Shown in pieces: positions 34,456-43,557 of a stretch of 64,000 nt of DNA (the first letter of the stretch is position 1; the number at the start of each line of letters is the position of its first letter). Source of the DNA: JAPKZH01 sp964537875 (GTDB lineage: Bacteria > Acidobacteriota > Aminicenantia > Aminicenantales > UBA4085); assembly GCA_964537875.1 (NCBI GenBank), contig CAZIDN010000011.1, forward strand, positions 12,632 through 76,631, written 5' to 3'. The notes below the pieces were generated by a model. It ran no database searches. It had not been told where the DNA came from and worked only from the letters and a program-made list of their open reading frames with translations. The translations under genes and the position numbers were made by a program.

Positions 34456-37374
34456 ATGCATAAACGATCGGCTATTCTAAAATGGACTCTTATCCTGCTT
34501 CTCGTTTTCATTTGGCCTGCGGCGCCTGCGTTTAATCAAGCAGGGCCGGCTAAAAAGCCCATCTCCTACGCCGCTTATGACGGCTGGCGTTCCATCCAAG
34601 GAACCCAGGTTTCCCGCGATGGAACGTGGCTGGCCTATGCCCTGGCGGCCCAGGACGGAGACGGAGAGCTCGTCGTCCGCAACCTGAAAACGGACAAGGA
34701 ATATCGTGCGGCGCGCGGCAGCGCGCCCGTGATCACCGTGGACGGCAAATTCGTCGTCTTCACCATCGTGCCCGTCAAAGCGGAGGTGGACAAAGCCAAA
34801 AAGGAAAAGAAGAAACCCGAGGAGCAGCCCAAGAACGCCCTGGGGATCATGAACCTGGCCAACGGCGAGGTGGCGACGGTCGAACGGATCAAAAGCTTCA
34901 AGGTCCCCGAAGAGTCGGGGGCTTTTATCGCCTATCTCCTGGAGCCTCCTTTGAAAAAGGAAGCGGAAAAGAAGGATGAGGCGAAGAAGGAGCTTGAAAA
35001 GAAAGAGCCGGAAAAGAAAGAGCCGGAGAAAAAAGAAGGCGAAAAGAAAGAGGAAGCGGCCAAGAAAAAGAAAGAAAAGAAGCACGAGCCGGGCACAGAC
35101 CTCATCGTCCGGGAGCTCGAGACCGGCAAGCTGGCCACGATAACCGAAGTCACTGAATATATCTGGAACAAACCCGGCATCTGGCTGGCCTATGCCGTCA
35201 TGTCGAAAAAACCCGAGGACGATGGCGCCTTTATCAGGAAAGCGGCCGACGGCACGACGAGAACCCTTCTCAAAGGACAGGGCAACTACAAGGGTTTTGC
35301 CTTTGATGAAAAAGGGGCGCAGCTGGCTTTCCTGAGCGATCGCGATGAATACAAGGCCGAGGTGAGCCCATTTAAGCTCTATTACTGGTCAGAATCCGCC
35401 GTGAATGCGGCCGAGCTTGTTTCGGGCGCGACATCGGGCATGCCCAAAGGCATGGTCGTGAGTGAGAACGGCCAAATGACTTTCTCCAAGGACGGAGGCC
35501 GGCTGTTTTTTGGATATGCGGCACCCCCCAAACCCGAGCTGGCCGAGGACGCCCCGGAACCCGTCAAAGTGGACATCTGGAGCTGGACGGATTCCGATCT
35601 TCAGCCAATGCAGAAAGCCAACGCTGAGCAGGAGAAGAAGCGGTCCTATCAGGCCGTCGTCCATCTCAAAGAGAAAAAGCTCGTCCCACTCGCGTCCCCC
35701 GACCTGCCCTCGATCACACTGAGCGAGGACGCCAAACTGGCTCTCGGTTCTTCCGATCTGCCTTACCGCCAGCTCGTCTCCTGGGACCAGGGCTACAATG
35801 ATTATTATCTTGTCAACATCCTGGACGGCTCGCGCAAGAAGATTCTGGAGAAGAGTCCGTCATCCATGACATTCTCGCTGGCAGGAAATTACCTGGTCTA
35901 TTTTGAGGCCCAGGACAAGAACTGGTATGTCTACAGGACGAGCGACGGAAAGAAGATCAACTTGACCGAAAAACTCGGGGTCAAATTCGTCCGGGAAGAT
36001 TGGGACTCGCCGATCGAGGCCCCGCCCTTCGGCCTGGCCGGCTGGACGGACGGAGATAAAACCGTCCTGATCTATGACCGCTTCGATATCTGGGAGGTCA
36101 AGCCGGACGGCATGGGCGGCCGGATGGTGACGAACGGAATCGGCCGGACAAACAACCTCGTCTTCCGCTATCAACGCCTGGACCGGGAGCGTGAACAAAA
36201 GCCGGTTCCCGTCAAAGAGCCGATCCTGCTTTCGACCACGGACGATAAGACAAAGGCGAGCGGATATTATCGGGTGACGCTCGCCGGCGCCGGCGCGGCC
36301 GAGCCGGTCAAGGTCATCATGCTCGACAAGCTGTTCGGCAGCTTGGTCAAAGCCAAGAACGCCGAGACCTACCTCTTTACTCTGCAGCGGTTCGAGGAAT
36401 TTCCGAATCTTTGGACAAGCGGCCCGAACTTTGCCGACATGAAAAAGCTCAGCGACGCCAATCCCCAGCAGGCCGATTATGTTTGGGGCAAGGCCGAGCT
36501 CATCGATTACTTTAACGCCGACGGGAAGACCCTGGATGCCATTCTCATCAAGCCCGAAGATTTCGACCCGGCCAAGAAATATCCGCTGATGGTCTATATT
36601 TATGAGAAGCTGGCCGGCGGCCTGCACCGTTATGTGCCGCCGTCTCCGGGCACCAGCATCAACTACACGCGCTATATCAGCAACGGCTACATCATTCTCC
36701 AGCCCGACATCGTTTACGACGTAGGATATCCCGGCCCCAGCGCCATGAAATGCGTCCTCCCGGCCATCGAGAAGGTGGTGGGCATGGGATTCATCGAGCC
36801 GAAGCGGATCGGCATCCAGGGCCACAGCTGGGGCGGCTACCAGATCTCCTACATGATCACCCAGACCGACATCTTCGCCGCCGTCGAGGCGGGCGCGTCG
36901 GTCGTGAACATGACGAGCGCCTATGGCGGCATCCGCTGGGGGACGGGCATGTCCCGCGCCTTCCAGTATGAAAAAACGCAGAGCCGCATCGGCGCGCCGC
37001 TCTGGTCGCGGGCGCTACAGTTTATCGAGAACTCCCCGATCTTCTGGGTGGAAAGGGTGAAGACGCCCTATCTGACGATCCACAACGACGAAGATGACGC
37101 CGTGCCCTGGTATCAGGGCATCGAGTACTTCACGGCCCTGAGACGGCTGGGCAAGGAAGCCTACGTGTTCAATTTCAACACCGAAAAGCACGGCCTCAGG
37201 GAGCGGGAAAACCAGAAGTACTGGACGGTCCACCTGGACGAGTTCTTCGACCACTACCTCCTGGGCAAATCCAGGCCGGAGTGGATGGAGAAAGGCGTGC
37301 CTTATCTTGAGCGCGGCAAGCGCGACGTCAACGCCCTGTTCAAGAAAGACGAAAAGAAAGAAGCGAAGAAATAG
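34456..37374 (+). CDS. Exported S9 family prolyl oligopeptidase-like peptidase
   Basis: A 972-residue protein. The start at 34456 has AAGGAGGCGAC upstream and gives a clean signal peptide (MHKRSAILKWTLILLLVFIW); an upstream extension has neither. A WD40-like beta-propeller fills the first two thirds. Residues about 166-212 are a Lys/Glu-rich repeat (EKKEPEKKEPEKKEGEKKEE) inserted in the propeller. The alpha/beta hydrolase domain has GHSWGGY with Ser791, the NDEDDAVPW Asp (about 880) and His912 in EKHGLRERE. It would cut short peptides in the periplasm, fitting a peptide-scavenging life. Confidence 0.88.
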   Translation: MHKRSAILKWTLILLLVFIWPAAPAFNQAGPAKKPISYAAYDGWRSIQGTQVSRDGTWLAYALAAQDGDGELVVRNLKTDKEYRAARGSAPVITVDGKFVVFTIVPVKAEVDKAKKEKKKPEEQPKNALGIMNLANGEVATVERIKSFKVPEESGAFIAYLLEPPLKKEAEKKDEAKKELEKKEPEKKEPEKKEGEKKEEAAKKKKEKKHEPGTDLIVRELETGKLATITEVTEYIWNKPGIWLAYAVMSKKPEDDGAFIRKAADGTTRTLLKGQGNYKGFAFDEKGAQLAFLSDRDEYKAEVSPFKLYYWSESAVNAAELVSGATSGMPKGMVVSENGQMTFSKDGGRLFFGYAAPPKPELAEDAPEPVKVDIWSWTDSDLQPMQKANAEQEKKRSYQAVVHLKEKKLVPLASPDLPSITLSEDAKLALGSSDLPYRQLVSWDQGYNDYYLVNILDGSRKKILEKSPSSMTFSLAGNYLVYFEAQDKNWYVYRTSDGKKINLTEKLGVKFVREDWDSPIEAPPFGLAGWTDGDKTVLIYDRFDIWEVKPDGMGGRMVTNGIGRTNNLVFRYQRLDREREQKPVPVKEPILLSTTDDKTKASGYYRVTLAGAGAAEPVKVIMLDKLFGSLVKAKNAETYLFTLQRFEEFPNLWTSGPNFADMKKLSDANPQQADYVWGKAELIDYFNADGKTLDAILIKPEDFDPAKKYPLMVYIYEKLAGGLHRYVPPSPGTSINYTRYISNGYIILQPDIVYDVGYPGPSAMKCVLPAIEKVVGMGFIEPKRIGIQGHSWGGYQISYMITQTDIFAAVEAGASVVNMTSAYGGIRWGTGMSRAFQYEKTQSRIGAPLWSRALQFIENSPIFWVERVKTPYLTIHNDEDDAVPWYQGIEYFTALRRLGKEAYVFNFNTEKHGLRERENQKYWTVHLDEFFDHYLLGKSRPEWMEKGVPYLERGKRDVNALFKKDEKKEAKK

Positions 37375-37383
37375 CTCAAAAAA

Positions 37384-37469
37384 AAGGGGGCCGGATCTCT
37401 ATTTCCGGTCGATGTCCTTGTCGAAAAAAATTTGTTGAGATTTTTCGAGAAGTGGAGACCCGGCCCCTT
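37384..37469. repeat. Long imperfect hairpin between genes
   Basis: An outer stem pairs the segment at 37384-37399 (AAGGGGGCCGGATCTC) with 37455-37469 (GAGACCCGGCCCCTT), with one bulge and one mismatch. An inner stem pairs TCGAAAAA (37421-37428) with TTTTTCGA (37441-37448). It sits 10 bases after the peptidase stop and about 70 before the corrinoid gene. It could end transcription or be a REP-like element; no T-run follows. Confidence 0.55.
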
Positions 37470-37537
37470 ATGACGCTTGACAAGAGTCTTTTTTTTAGGT
37501 GTGATATTAAATAATCCATATAAGAAGGAGCGACTTG

Positions 37538-38155
37538 ATGCTAGATATACTCCAGGAAGCCCTGATCGCCGGGAAAAAGAACGATGTCGAGGCGCTGGTC
37601 GACCAGGCCCTGTCCTCGGGAATCCCCACCCGCCAGATCCTCAACCAAGGCCTGATCGCCGGCATGGAAAAGCTCGGCGCCATGTTCAAGAACAATGAGG
37701 TCTTCATCCCGGAGGTCCTCGTCGCCGCCCGGGCGATGAATGCCGGCCTGACCAAGCTCGAGCCCTATTTGATCAAAGATAAGGTGGAGCCGAAGGGCCT
37801 GGTCGTCATCGGCACGGTCAAGGGCGACCTCCACGATATCGGGAAGAACCTTGTGGCGATGATGCTCAAGGGGGCCGGCTACAAGATCGTCGACCTGGGC
37901 GCGGACGTGGCCGCGGAAAAATTCATCGACGCGGCGCGGACGAACAACGCCAATGTCGTGGCCTTATCCGCCCTGCTGACGACGACCATGATCCAGATGA
38001 AGGCCGTCATCCAGTCTATTCAGGCGGCGGGACTCAAAACGCCCGTCATCGTCGGCGGTGCGCCCCTGACCCAGGACTATGCCGATCAGATCGGCGCCAA
38101 AGGCTATGCCCCCGATGCGGCCAGCGCCGTCGACGTCGTCAACAAGCTGATCTAG
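37538..38155 (+). CDS. Corrinoid (cobalamin-binding) methyltransferase protein
   Basis: A 205-residue protein from the ATG at 37538 (a TTG just before is less likely; GGAG lies upstream). The N-terminal helical cap (MLDILQEALIAGKKNDVEALVDQAL) is followed by the B12-binding Rossmann domain with GDLHDIGKNLV, the D-x-H-x-x-G signature whose His ligates cobalt. ALSALLTTTM and VIVGGAPLT are further family landmarks. Such proteins carry methyl groups between a substrate methyltransferase and an acceptor-side enzyme. The UroD-type gene 39 bases downstream is the likely partner. Confidence 0.92.
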   Translation: MLDILQEALIAGKKNDVEALVDQALSSGIPTRQILNQGLIAGMEKLGAMFKNNEVFIPEVLVAARAMNAGLTKLEPYLIKDKVEPKGLVVIGTVKGDLHDIGKNLVAMMLKGAGYKIVDLGADVAAEKFIDAARTNNANVVALSALLTTTMIQMKAVIQSIQAAGLKTPVIVGGAPLTQDYADQIGAKGYAPDAASAVDVVNKLI

Positions 38156-38194
38156 CGGACAAGGGACTTTTCCCCGGTCGGACTCCGGACCAAG

Positions 38195-39223
38195 ATGACA
38201 TCCCGCGAGATCGTCAAACGAACCCTGGAATTCAGGTCTCCGCTCCGGATCCCCCGCCATCTCTGGCTCTTGCCCTGGGCCTCCGATCATTTTCCTCAGG
38301 AACTGGCCCGGATCCAGGCAGATTTTCCTGACGACATCGTGTATTCTCCGCCCTTCTTTAAGAATCCTCCGGCGACGAGCGGCGATGAATATGCGCCGGG
38401 CACTTTTATCGATGAATGGGGCTGCATTTTTGAGAACCGGCAGAAAGGAATCATCGGAGAAGTCAAGGAACCGCTCCTCAAAAGCTGGAAAGACGTGGAC
38501 ATGGTCCGACCGCCGCTGGGCAGGCTCAGCGTGGATACCGAACAGGTCAATGCTTTTTGCAGAAGCACGGACAAATTCGTCGTGGCGGGCTGCCGCGTCC
38601 GGCCGTTCGAGCAGATCCAATTCATGCGCAAACCCGAGAACCTTTACCTGGACCTGGCCGAGCGACCCAAGGAGCTTTTCGTCCTCCTCGACCGGATCCA
38701 TGAGTTTTATAAGAAGGAACTTGAGCTCTGGGCCCGGACCGAGGTCGATGGGCTGCTTTTCTCCGACGACTGGGGAGGCCAGAGTTCGCTTCTCATATCA
38801 CCAGTCCTCTGGAGAAAATTGTTCAAGCCGCTTTATCAGGAATACGTGGAGATCGCTCACCGCAGCGGCAAAGCCATGTTCATGCACTCGGACGGCTATA
38901 TCACGGATATTATTCCGGACCTCGTCGAAATCCGAGTCGACGCCCTCAATTCCCAGGTCTTTTGCATGGATATTGAAAGCCTGGGCAGGCTGTTCAAGGG
39001 AAAGATCACCTTTTGGGGCGAGATCGACCGCCAGCATATTCTGCCCTACGGGACCCCCAAGGAGGTCCGGGCGGCCGTCGGCCGTGTCTGGAGCTCACTC
39101 TACGACCATGGCGGCGTGATCGCTCAGTGTGAATTCGGCATCGGGGCCAAGCCCGAGAATGTCCGGCTTGTCTTCGAGACCTGGAACCGCTTCCCGTTCG
39201 CGGCGCCCTTCCGGTTCGCTTGA
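38195..39223 (+). CDS. Uroporphyrinogen decarboxylase-family methyltransferase
   Basis: A 342-residue protein of the URO-D/MtaA/CmuA fold: MTSREIVKRTLEFRSPLRIP at the start, VDGLLFSDDWGGQSSLLISP, and KAMFMHSDGYITDIIPDLVE. The substrate-side Arg pair typical of true HemE is not evident, and haem genes are absent, so it more likely moves methyl groups to or from the adjacent corrinoid protein. His in MHSDG and the later Cys in QCEFGIG could bind zinc. The methyl donor is unknown. Confidence 0.82.
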   Translation: MTSREIVKRTLEFRSPLRIPRHLWLLPWASDHFPQELARIQADFPDDIVYSPPFFKNPPATSGDEYAPGTFIDEWGCIFENRQKGIIGEVKEPLLKSWKDVDMVRPPLGRLSVDTEQVNAFCRSTDKFVVAGCRVRPFEQIQFMRKPENLYLDLAERPKELFVLLDRIHEFYKKELELWARTEVDGLLFSDDWGGQSSLLISPVLWRKLFKPLYQEYVEIAHRSGKAMFMHSDGYITDIIPDLVEIRVDALNSQVFCMDIESLGRLFKGKITFWGEIDRQHILPYGTPKEVRAAVGRVWSSLYDHGGVIAQCEFGIGAKPENVRLVFETWNRFPFAAPFRFA

Positions 39224-39283
39224 ATTTGTATTTGATTTCCCTTTTGGGCTAAAATAGATGGGAAGAAAGAAGAGGAGGTCATC

Positions 39284-40150
39284 ATGAAAACGCATAAATA
39301 TCTCTGGCCGGTCCTCATCACCCTGGCCCTCCTTGCGACCGGGTTTGCCAAGGATAAAGTCGTTATCGAAAGCAAATGGATTGCGGCGCCCATTCAGCTG
39401 GATGGCAACTACGCGGATTGGTCCCCGGATGAGCTTGTGATCAATAAAAGCTATGATCTCAGCTATGCCTTCAAAAACGACGCCGATCATCTCTATCTCC
39501 TGTTTATTTTCAACATCAAAGAAGGCCAGAGGGAGAACAAATTCATGAGCTCCATCGATTTCACGGGATTGACTCTTTGGCCGAACGTCGAAGGCAAAGA
39601 GAAAAAGAGCCACGGCCTGCGCTTTTACCCAAAGCAGGTCACGGGCGACCAGCTCATCCAGGAGATGGAAAAACAGGGCCAAACGCTCACGGACCAACAG
39701 AAACAGGAGATCAAGTCCAAGCCCAGGTATACGCTCTTTTCCTGCCAGGCCGTCGATAAGAAAGGCGAAGCGGTGCCGAATCTCGGAACGAGCGGTGCGA
39801 CTTTCCGGACGACGAAAATCCAGAGAAGCGTCGTCTTTGAATACCTCATCCCCATGACTCTTCTTCAGGATCCAGCCTCGACGACAAAATGGGATCCTTC
39901 CCAGCCGCTCAAGATCGGCTTTGAGTGGGGGGGATTGACCGAGGAGATGAAAAAGAATTATGCGGATCGGGTCGGCTCACAGGGCACTATGGCTGGGGCA
40001 GCGGGCACCTCGCTCGAGGGCCAAATCAGCGGCGGCCATGAAGGCGGCGGAGATTTCCGTGCTCCAGAATCTTCCTTGGCCGGTTCGCGGCGCGGAATTC
40101 CGAAAAAATACGACTTCTGGATTGACCTCAAGATCGCCGCAAAGCAATAG
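39284..40150 (+). CDS. Secreted protein of unknown function, CBM9/DOMON-like start
   Basis: A 288-residue protein with a strong AGGAGG box and a signal peptide (MKTHKYLWPVLITLALLATGFA). The region IQLDGNYADWSPDELVINKSYDLSYAFKNDADHLYLLFIF resembles the first strands of family 9 carbohydrate-binding or DOMON-type beta-sandwich domains (the LDGxxxDW motif). The C-terminal part is Gly/Ser rich (GGHEGGGDFRAPESS). The domain match is from memory and partial, so function stays open. Confidence 0.65.
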   Translation: MKTHKYLWPVLITLALLATGFAKDKVVIESKWIAAPIQLDGNYADWSPDELVINKSYDLSYAFKNDADHLYLLFIFNIKEGQRENKFMSSIDFTGLTLWPNVEGKEKKSHGLRFYPKQVTGDQLIQEMEKQGQTLTDQQKQEIKSKPRYTLFSCQAVDKKGEAVPNLGTSGATFRTTKIQRSVVFEYLIPMTLLQDPASTTKWDPSQPLKIGFEWGGLTEEMKKNYADRVGSQGTMAGAAGTSLEGQISGGHEGGGDFRAPESSLAGSRRGIPKKYDFWIDLKIAAKQ

Positions 40151-40158
40151 GTTTTTTT

Positions 40159-41079
40159 CTAGACGGGGAACGAGACAAGAAAAGCGCCGGCAAAAGCGAA
40201 GATCACGGCCGCCAGCTTCAGGGGCGTTATCCTCTCTTTCAAGAAAATCGCGGCCAGAATAAAGATAAAAATCGTGTTCAGCTGATTGATGGCCGAGGCG
40301 ACCGAGGCCTGGGTGTATTTCATCCCTCCCATCCAGATCACCAGAGAGAGATAGGATCCCAAGACCGAAGCGGGGACCAAAATTTTGATATTTTCGAGCC
40401 GCACCAGGGGCTCGAGAATCGTTTTGCGCTTGGGATGAAAGGAGAGGAACGCCGAAATCGAGAGCGTCCCCCCAACCATCCGGATAAAGCTGGCCAGGAG
40501 AAAGGATATCCCGCCGAGCAGAGGCTTGACCATGACAATTCCCGCGGCTGTTGTAAACATGGACAGGACTCCCAGCCCGATGCCGGTGAGAAGCAATTTG
40601 CGGGGCAGGAGGGCGTCGCTTTTCTTCTGGGTGATGAGAAAAACGGCCAGGACGATGAGAATAGCGCCCAGGCTCTGCCTTCCGTCCATACGTTCACCGA
40701 TGAAAAGAAACGACAGGCCGATGACAAAAGGGCTGTAGGAACAGTCCACGATCGCCAACAGCTCGGCCCCGAGGATATTCAAAGCTAAAAAGAACAGCGT
40801 GTCCGAAACGGCAATGCCGATGATTCCGCTGGCTATAAATAGAACATAATGGCTCCAGGGGAGGGCCGGCCAGACCGGCTGGCCCAGGGCGATCAGAGTC
40901 AGGAATAGGAAAGCCAGGGACAGGACATTTTTGAAGAGATTCATGCCGAGCGCATGAACGTTCTTTCCGCCGATCCGGAAGAGGATGACGGAAAACGCCC
41001 AGAGCAGGGCGGAGACGAGCGATAGCGCCTCCCCGAGGTGGGGCAGGCTTTGCATCGAATTGAAAAACTCCGTCAACAT
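40159..41079 (-). CDS. EamA/DMT-family transporter
   Basis: A 306-residue protein with about ten membrane helices in two EamA halves. Half one begins EALSLVSALLWAFSVILFR and half two LTGIGLGVLSMFTTAAGIVMV; both end in the conserved FLKERI or FIGERM turn. DMT exporters move amino acids, drugs or nucleotide sugars; the substrate is not readable here. It is convergent with the secreted protein, leaving eight bases between stops. Confidence 0.88.
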   Translation of the reverse strand: MLTEFFNSMQSLPHLGEALSLVSALLWAFSVILFRIGGKNVHALGMNLFKNVLSLAFLFLTLIALGQPVWPALPWSHYVLFIASGIIGIAVSDTLFFLALNILGAELLAIVDCSYSPFVIGLSFLFIGERMDGRQSLGAILIVLAVFLITQKKSDALLPRKLLLTGIGLGVLSMFTTAAGIVMVKPLLGGISFLLASFIRMVGGTLSISAFLSFHPKRKTILEPLVRLENIKILVPASVLGSYLSLVIWMGGMKYTQASVASAINQLNTIFIFILAAIFLKERITPLKLAAVIFAFAGAFLVSFPV

Positions 41080-41410
41080 GAAGAGTCTTTATAGCAGAGA
41101 CCGAAGGGGAGGTCAATAAATTGGCGAAAGGGCCGTCTTTTCTAAGCCGGGCGAGGGGTATACCGCGAAGAAGCCCGTCATAAACTAAAAGGAGAAAAGA
41201 ATAAAGATTCGTATTCTATTAACCCCCCTACCCCCCTAGGGAATTAGGGGGGATTCAAAATGTCGGCGGGCACGGTTTCTCTCCGAAGGAGAGAAGAGCG
41301 AAGGAACGATGCCGAGCGGATTTTCCTCGCGGGGGAAAATCCGCGTGGCTTTGAGCGGCATACCCCGAGCCTTTTTTGACAAGAGCCGGCCGTTTGTGTT
41401 TAATGGACGC
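41080..41410. other. Non-coding stretch with clustered palindromes
   Basis: No gene is supported here. Within 41216-41370 lie several hairpins: CCCCCCTA/TTAGGGGGG near 41224-41251, TCTCTCC/GGAGAGA near 41279-41295, and CGGATTTTCC/GGAAAATCCG near 41319-41345, the last enclosed by ATGCCG/CGGCAT. They form the leader of the symporter gene and may be REP-like repeats or mRNA structure. Confidence 0.55.
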
Positions 41411-43516
41411 ATGCAAATTCTCGGGCTCCACTGGCTGGATTTCACGATCGTCGTGGTCTATCTCGTCGGCATGCTGGCCCTGGGCAAATGGGCGTCCCGC
41501 CGGACAAAAAGCGAGGGCGATTTTTATATGGCCGGTCGCCGGCTGGGGAAGTTCTATCAGTTCTTTCTCAATTTCGGCGCTTCGACCAATGCCGACCAGG
41601 CCGTCGCCGTTTCCCGCGAGATCTACCGCCAAGGGATCGGGGGCATGTGGATCCAGTACCTGGTCCTGTTCCTCACGCCCTTCTACTGGTTTACGACGGC
41701 CCTCATGCGGCGATCGCGGCTCATCACCCTCGGGGATTATTATGCCGAGCGGTTCCGCAGCAAATTCCTGGGAGCGGCCTTTGCCGTTTTTACCCTGGTC
41801 ATGGCTTTCATCGGCGGCGGCGTAAGCTACATGGTCGCCGGGAAAACGATCCAGGCGTTGACGCCCAAGCCGTCGGAATTGTACACCGCCCAGGAGCGCC
41901 GGAGCGTGGAGATGTTCCAGGAATACCAGGGATTGAAAAAGAACCTGGATGCCGGCTTGACCGCGGGGGAAAAGGCCCGCTACGACGAACTCAACGACCG
42001 CTTCAAGCACGGCGAGCTCCACGCCTTCATTTCCTACACCAATCCCATGGTCGTGTATCTTGTCTTTGCCATCATCGTCAGCATCTACACGGTCATGGGC
42101 GGATTTATCGCCGCGGCCTGGACCGATGTCGTCCAGGGATTCCTGATCGTCATATTCTCCGTGATGCTGATCCCCTTGGGGCTGGCCAAAATCGGCGGCT
42201 TCGCCGGCCTTCATGCGCGCGTCCCGGATTTCATGTTCAACCTGTTCGGGTCGGTGACCACGTCGGAATATGCCTGGTACACGATCCTGGCCATGATCCT
42301 GGCCAACCTGGTCTCGATCATCGCCTCGGCGGGGATGATGCAGACGGCCGGATCGGCCAAGAATGAGATGTCGGCCCGGTTCGGCATGATCATGGGCATG
42401 TATTTCAAGAGGTTCCTGATGATCTTCTGGGCGCTGGCCGGGCTTTTGGCCGTGGGGCTGTTCGGCGGGACGCTCCACGATCCCGACCTCATCTGGGGCG
42501 TGATGACCCGCGAGCTCCTGTTCCCGAGCGCCATCGGTCTGATGCTGGTTGGCATTCTGGCTGCCAATATGTCCACGTTGAGCGCCAATGCCGTTTCCTA
42601 CTCGGCGCTCTTCATCCGCAACATCTACCGGCCGATCTCGTCAGGGAGATCGGAGCGACACTATCTGACGATCGGCAAGATCGTCCTCGCCCTAACCCTC
42701 ATCGGCGGGGTCGGCACGGCGCTTTTTGTCGGCAACCTGCTCTATCTATTCCAGTATTTCATCTCTCTTCCGGCGGTCTTCGGGGCTTCGATCTGGCTGG
42801 GATTCATCTGGCGGCGGCTGACGAAATGGGCCGTGATCATCCAGATCTTTATCTGTTTCACGATCTACGCGATCGTTCCCAACCTGTTCCAGACTTGGAA
42901 CTGGGCCAGGACCAACCCAGCCTTCCTGCTGGAAACGAAGCCCAAGACGGTCACGATCACGACGGCGGCCCTTGGCGAAGATGTGGATGCGGGACGGGCT
43001 TCGAGCCTGGGGCAAGAGATACGGAAACCGCATGTTATCGAATCGACGGCCGTCTTCTTTGAGAAGGCCGCCCGCATCAACCCCGACGATCCCCGTTCGC
43101 CAAAAATCGGCATCGGGCGCTTCAACGCCGAAGTCTGGGTCATGAGCTGGTTCGGCATCCATTTCACGAGCTTCACCAAGGCCCAGCTCAGCGCCGTCCG
43201 CTTTTTCTTTGACGCGTTCTTCCCCTTCGTTCTGTTGTTTTTGATCAGCGCTGTGACCAGGCCGGTCCCTAAGCAGGCCCTGGACCGGTTCTTCGGCAGG
43301 ATCCATACGCCCGTTGCCCCTACGCCGGATGAAGATGTCAAGGCCGTCGAGGACTCTTACGACAACCCGGACAAATTCAGGTCCCGGAAGGTTTGGCCGC
43401 GCTCGAACTGGGAGATCATGAAACCGGGCAAGTGGGATATCATCGGATTCGGGGGCAGCTGGCTGCTGGTCGGCGTCATCATTCTGCTCCTCTGGCTCAT
43501 GGTGAGTTTAAGATAA
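41411..43516 (+). CDS. Sodium:solute symporter, SSS family
   Basis: A 701-residue transporter. The start at 41411 (MQILGLHWLDFTIVVVYLVG) puts the first membrane helix in its usual place; codons upstream to 41309 run through hairpins and are rejected. About 13 helices are seen. SSS marks include DFYMAGRRLGKFYQFFLNFGASTNADQ, GGFIAAAWTDVVQGFLIV and MSTLSANAVSYSALFIRNIY. An extra loop at about residues 155-195 and a long C-terminal region are larger than in small family members. The co-transported solute is unknown. Confidence 0.88.
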   Translation: MQILGLHWLDFTIVVVYLVGMLALGKWASRRTKSEGDFYMAGRRLGKFYQFFLNFGASTNADQAVAVSREIYRQGIGGMWIQYLVLFLTPFYWFTTALMRRSRLITLGDYYAERFRSKFLGAAFAVFTLVMAFIGGGVSYMVAGKTIQALTPKPSELYTAQERRSVEMFQEYQGLKKNLDAGLTAGEKARYDELNDRFKHGELHAFISYTNPMVVYLVFAIIVSIYTVMGGFIAAAWTDVVQGFLIVIFSVMLIPLGLAKIGGFAGLHARVPDFMFNLFGSVTTSEYAWYTILAMILANLVSIIASAGMMQTAGSAKNEMSARFGMIMGMYFKRFLMIFWALAGLLAVGLFGGTLHDPDLIWGVMTRELLFPSAIGLMLVGILAANMSTLSANAVSYSALFIRNIYRPISSGRSERHYLTIGKIVLALTLIGGVGTALFVGNLLYLFQYFISLPAVFGASIWLGFIWRRLTKWAVIIQIFICFTIYAIVPNLFQTWNWARTNPAFLLETKPKTVTITTAALGEDVDAGRASSLGQEIRKPHVIESTAVFFEKAARINPDDPRSPKIGIGRFNAEVWVMSWFGIHFTSFTKAQLSAVRFFFDAFFPFVLLFLISAVTRPVPKQALDRFFGRIHTPVAPTPDEDVKAVEDSYDNPDKFRSRKVWPRSNWEIMKPGKWDIIGFGGSWLLVGVIILLLWLMVSLR

Positions 43517-43557
43517 AAAACGGACGGTCCTTGTGGCCCGAGTTGTTCAGGCTAGGT

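Noticed and set aside
41255..42478. 407-codon frame antisense to the SSS symporter
   Set aside because: His/Asp-rich translation typical of antisense frames; it also crosses the hairpin leader.
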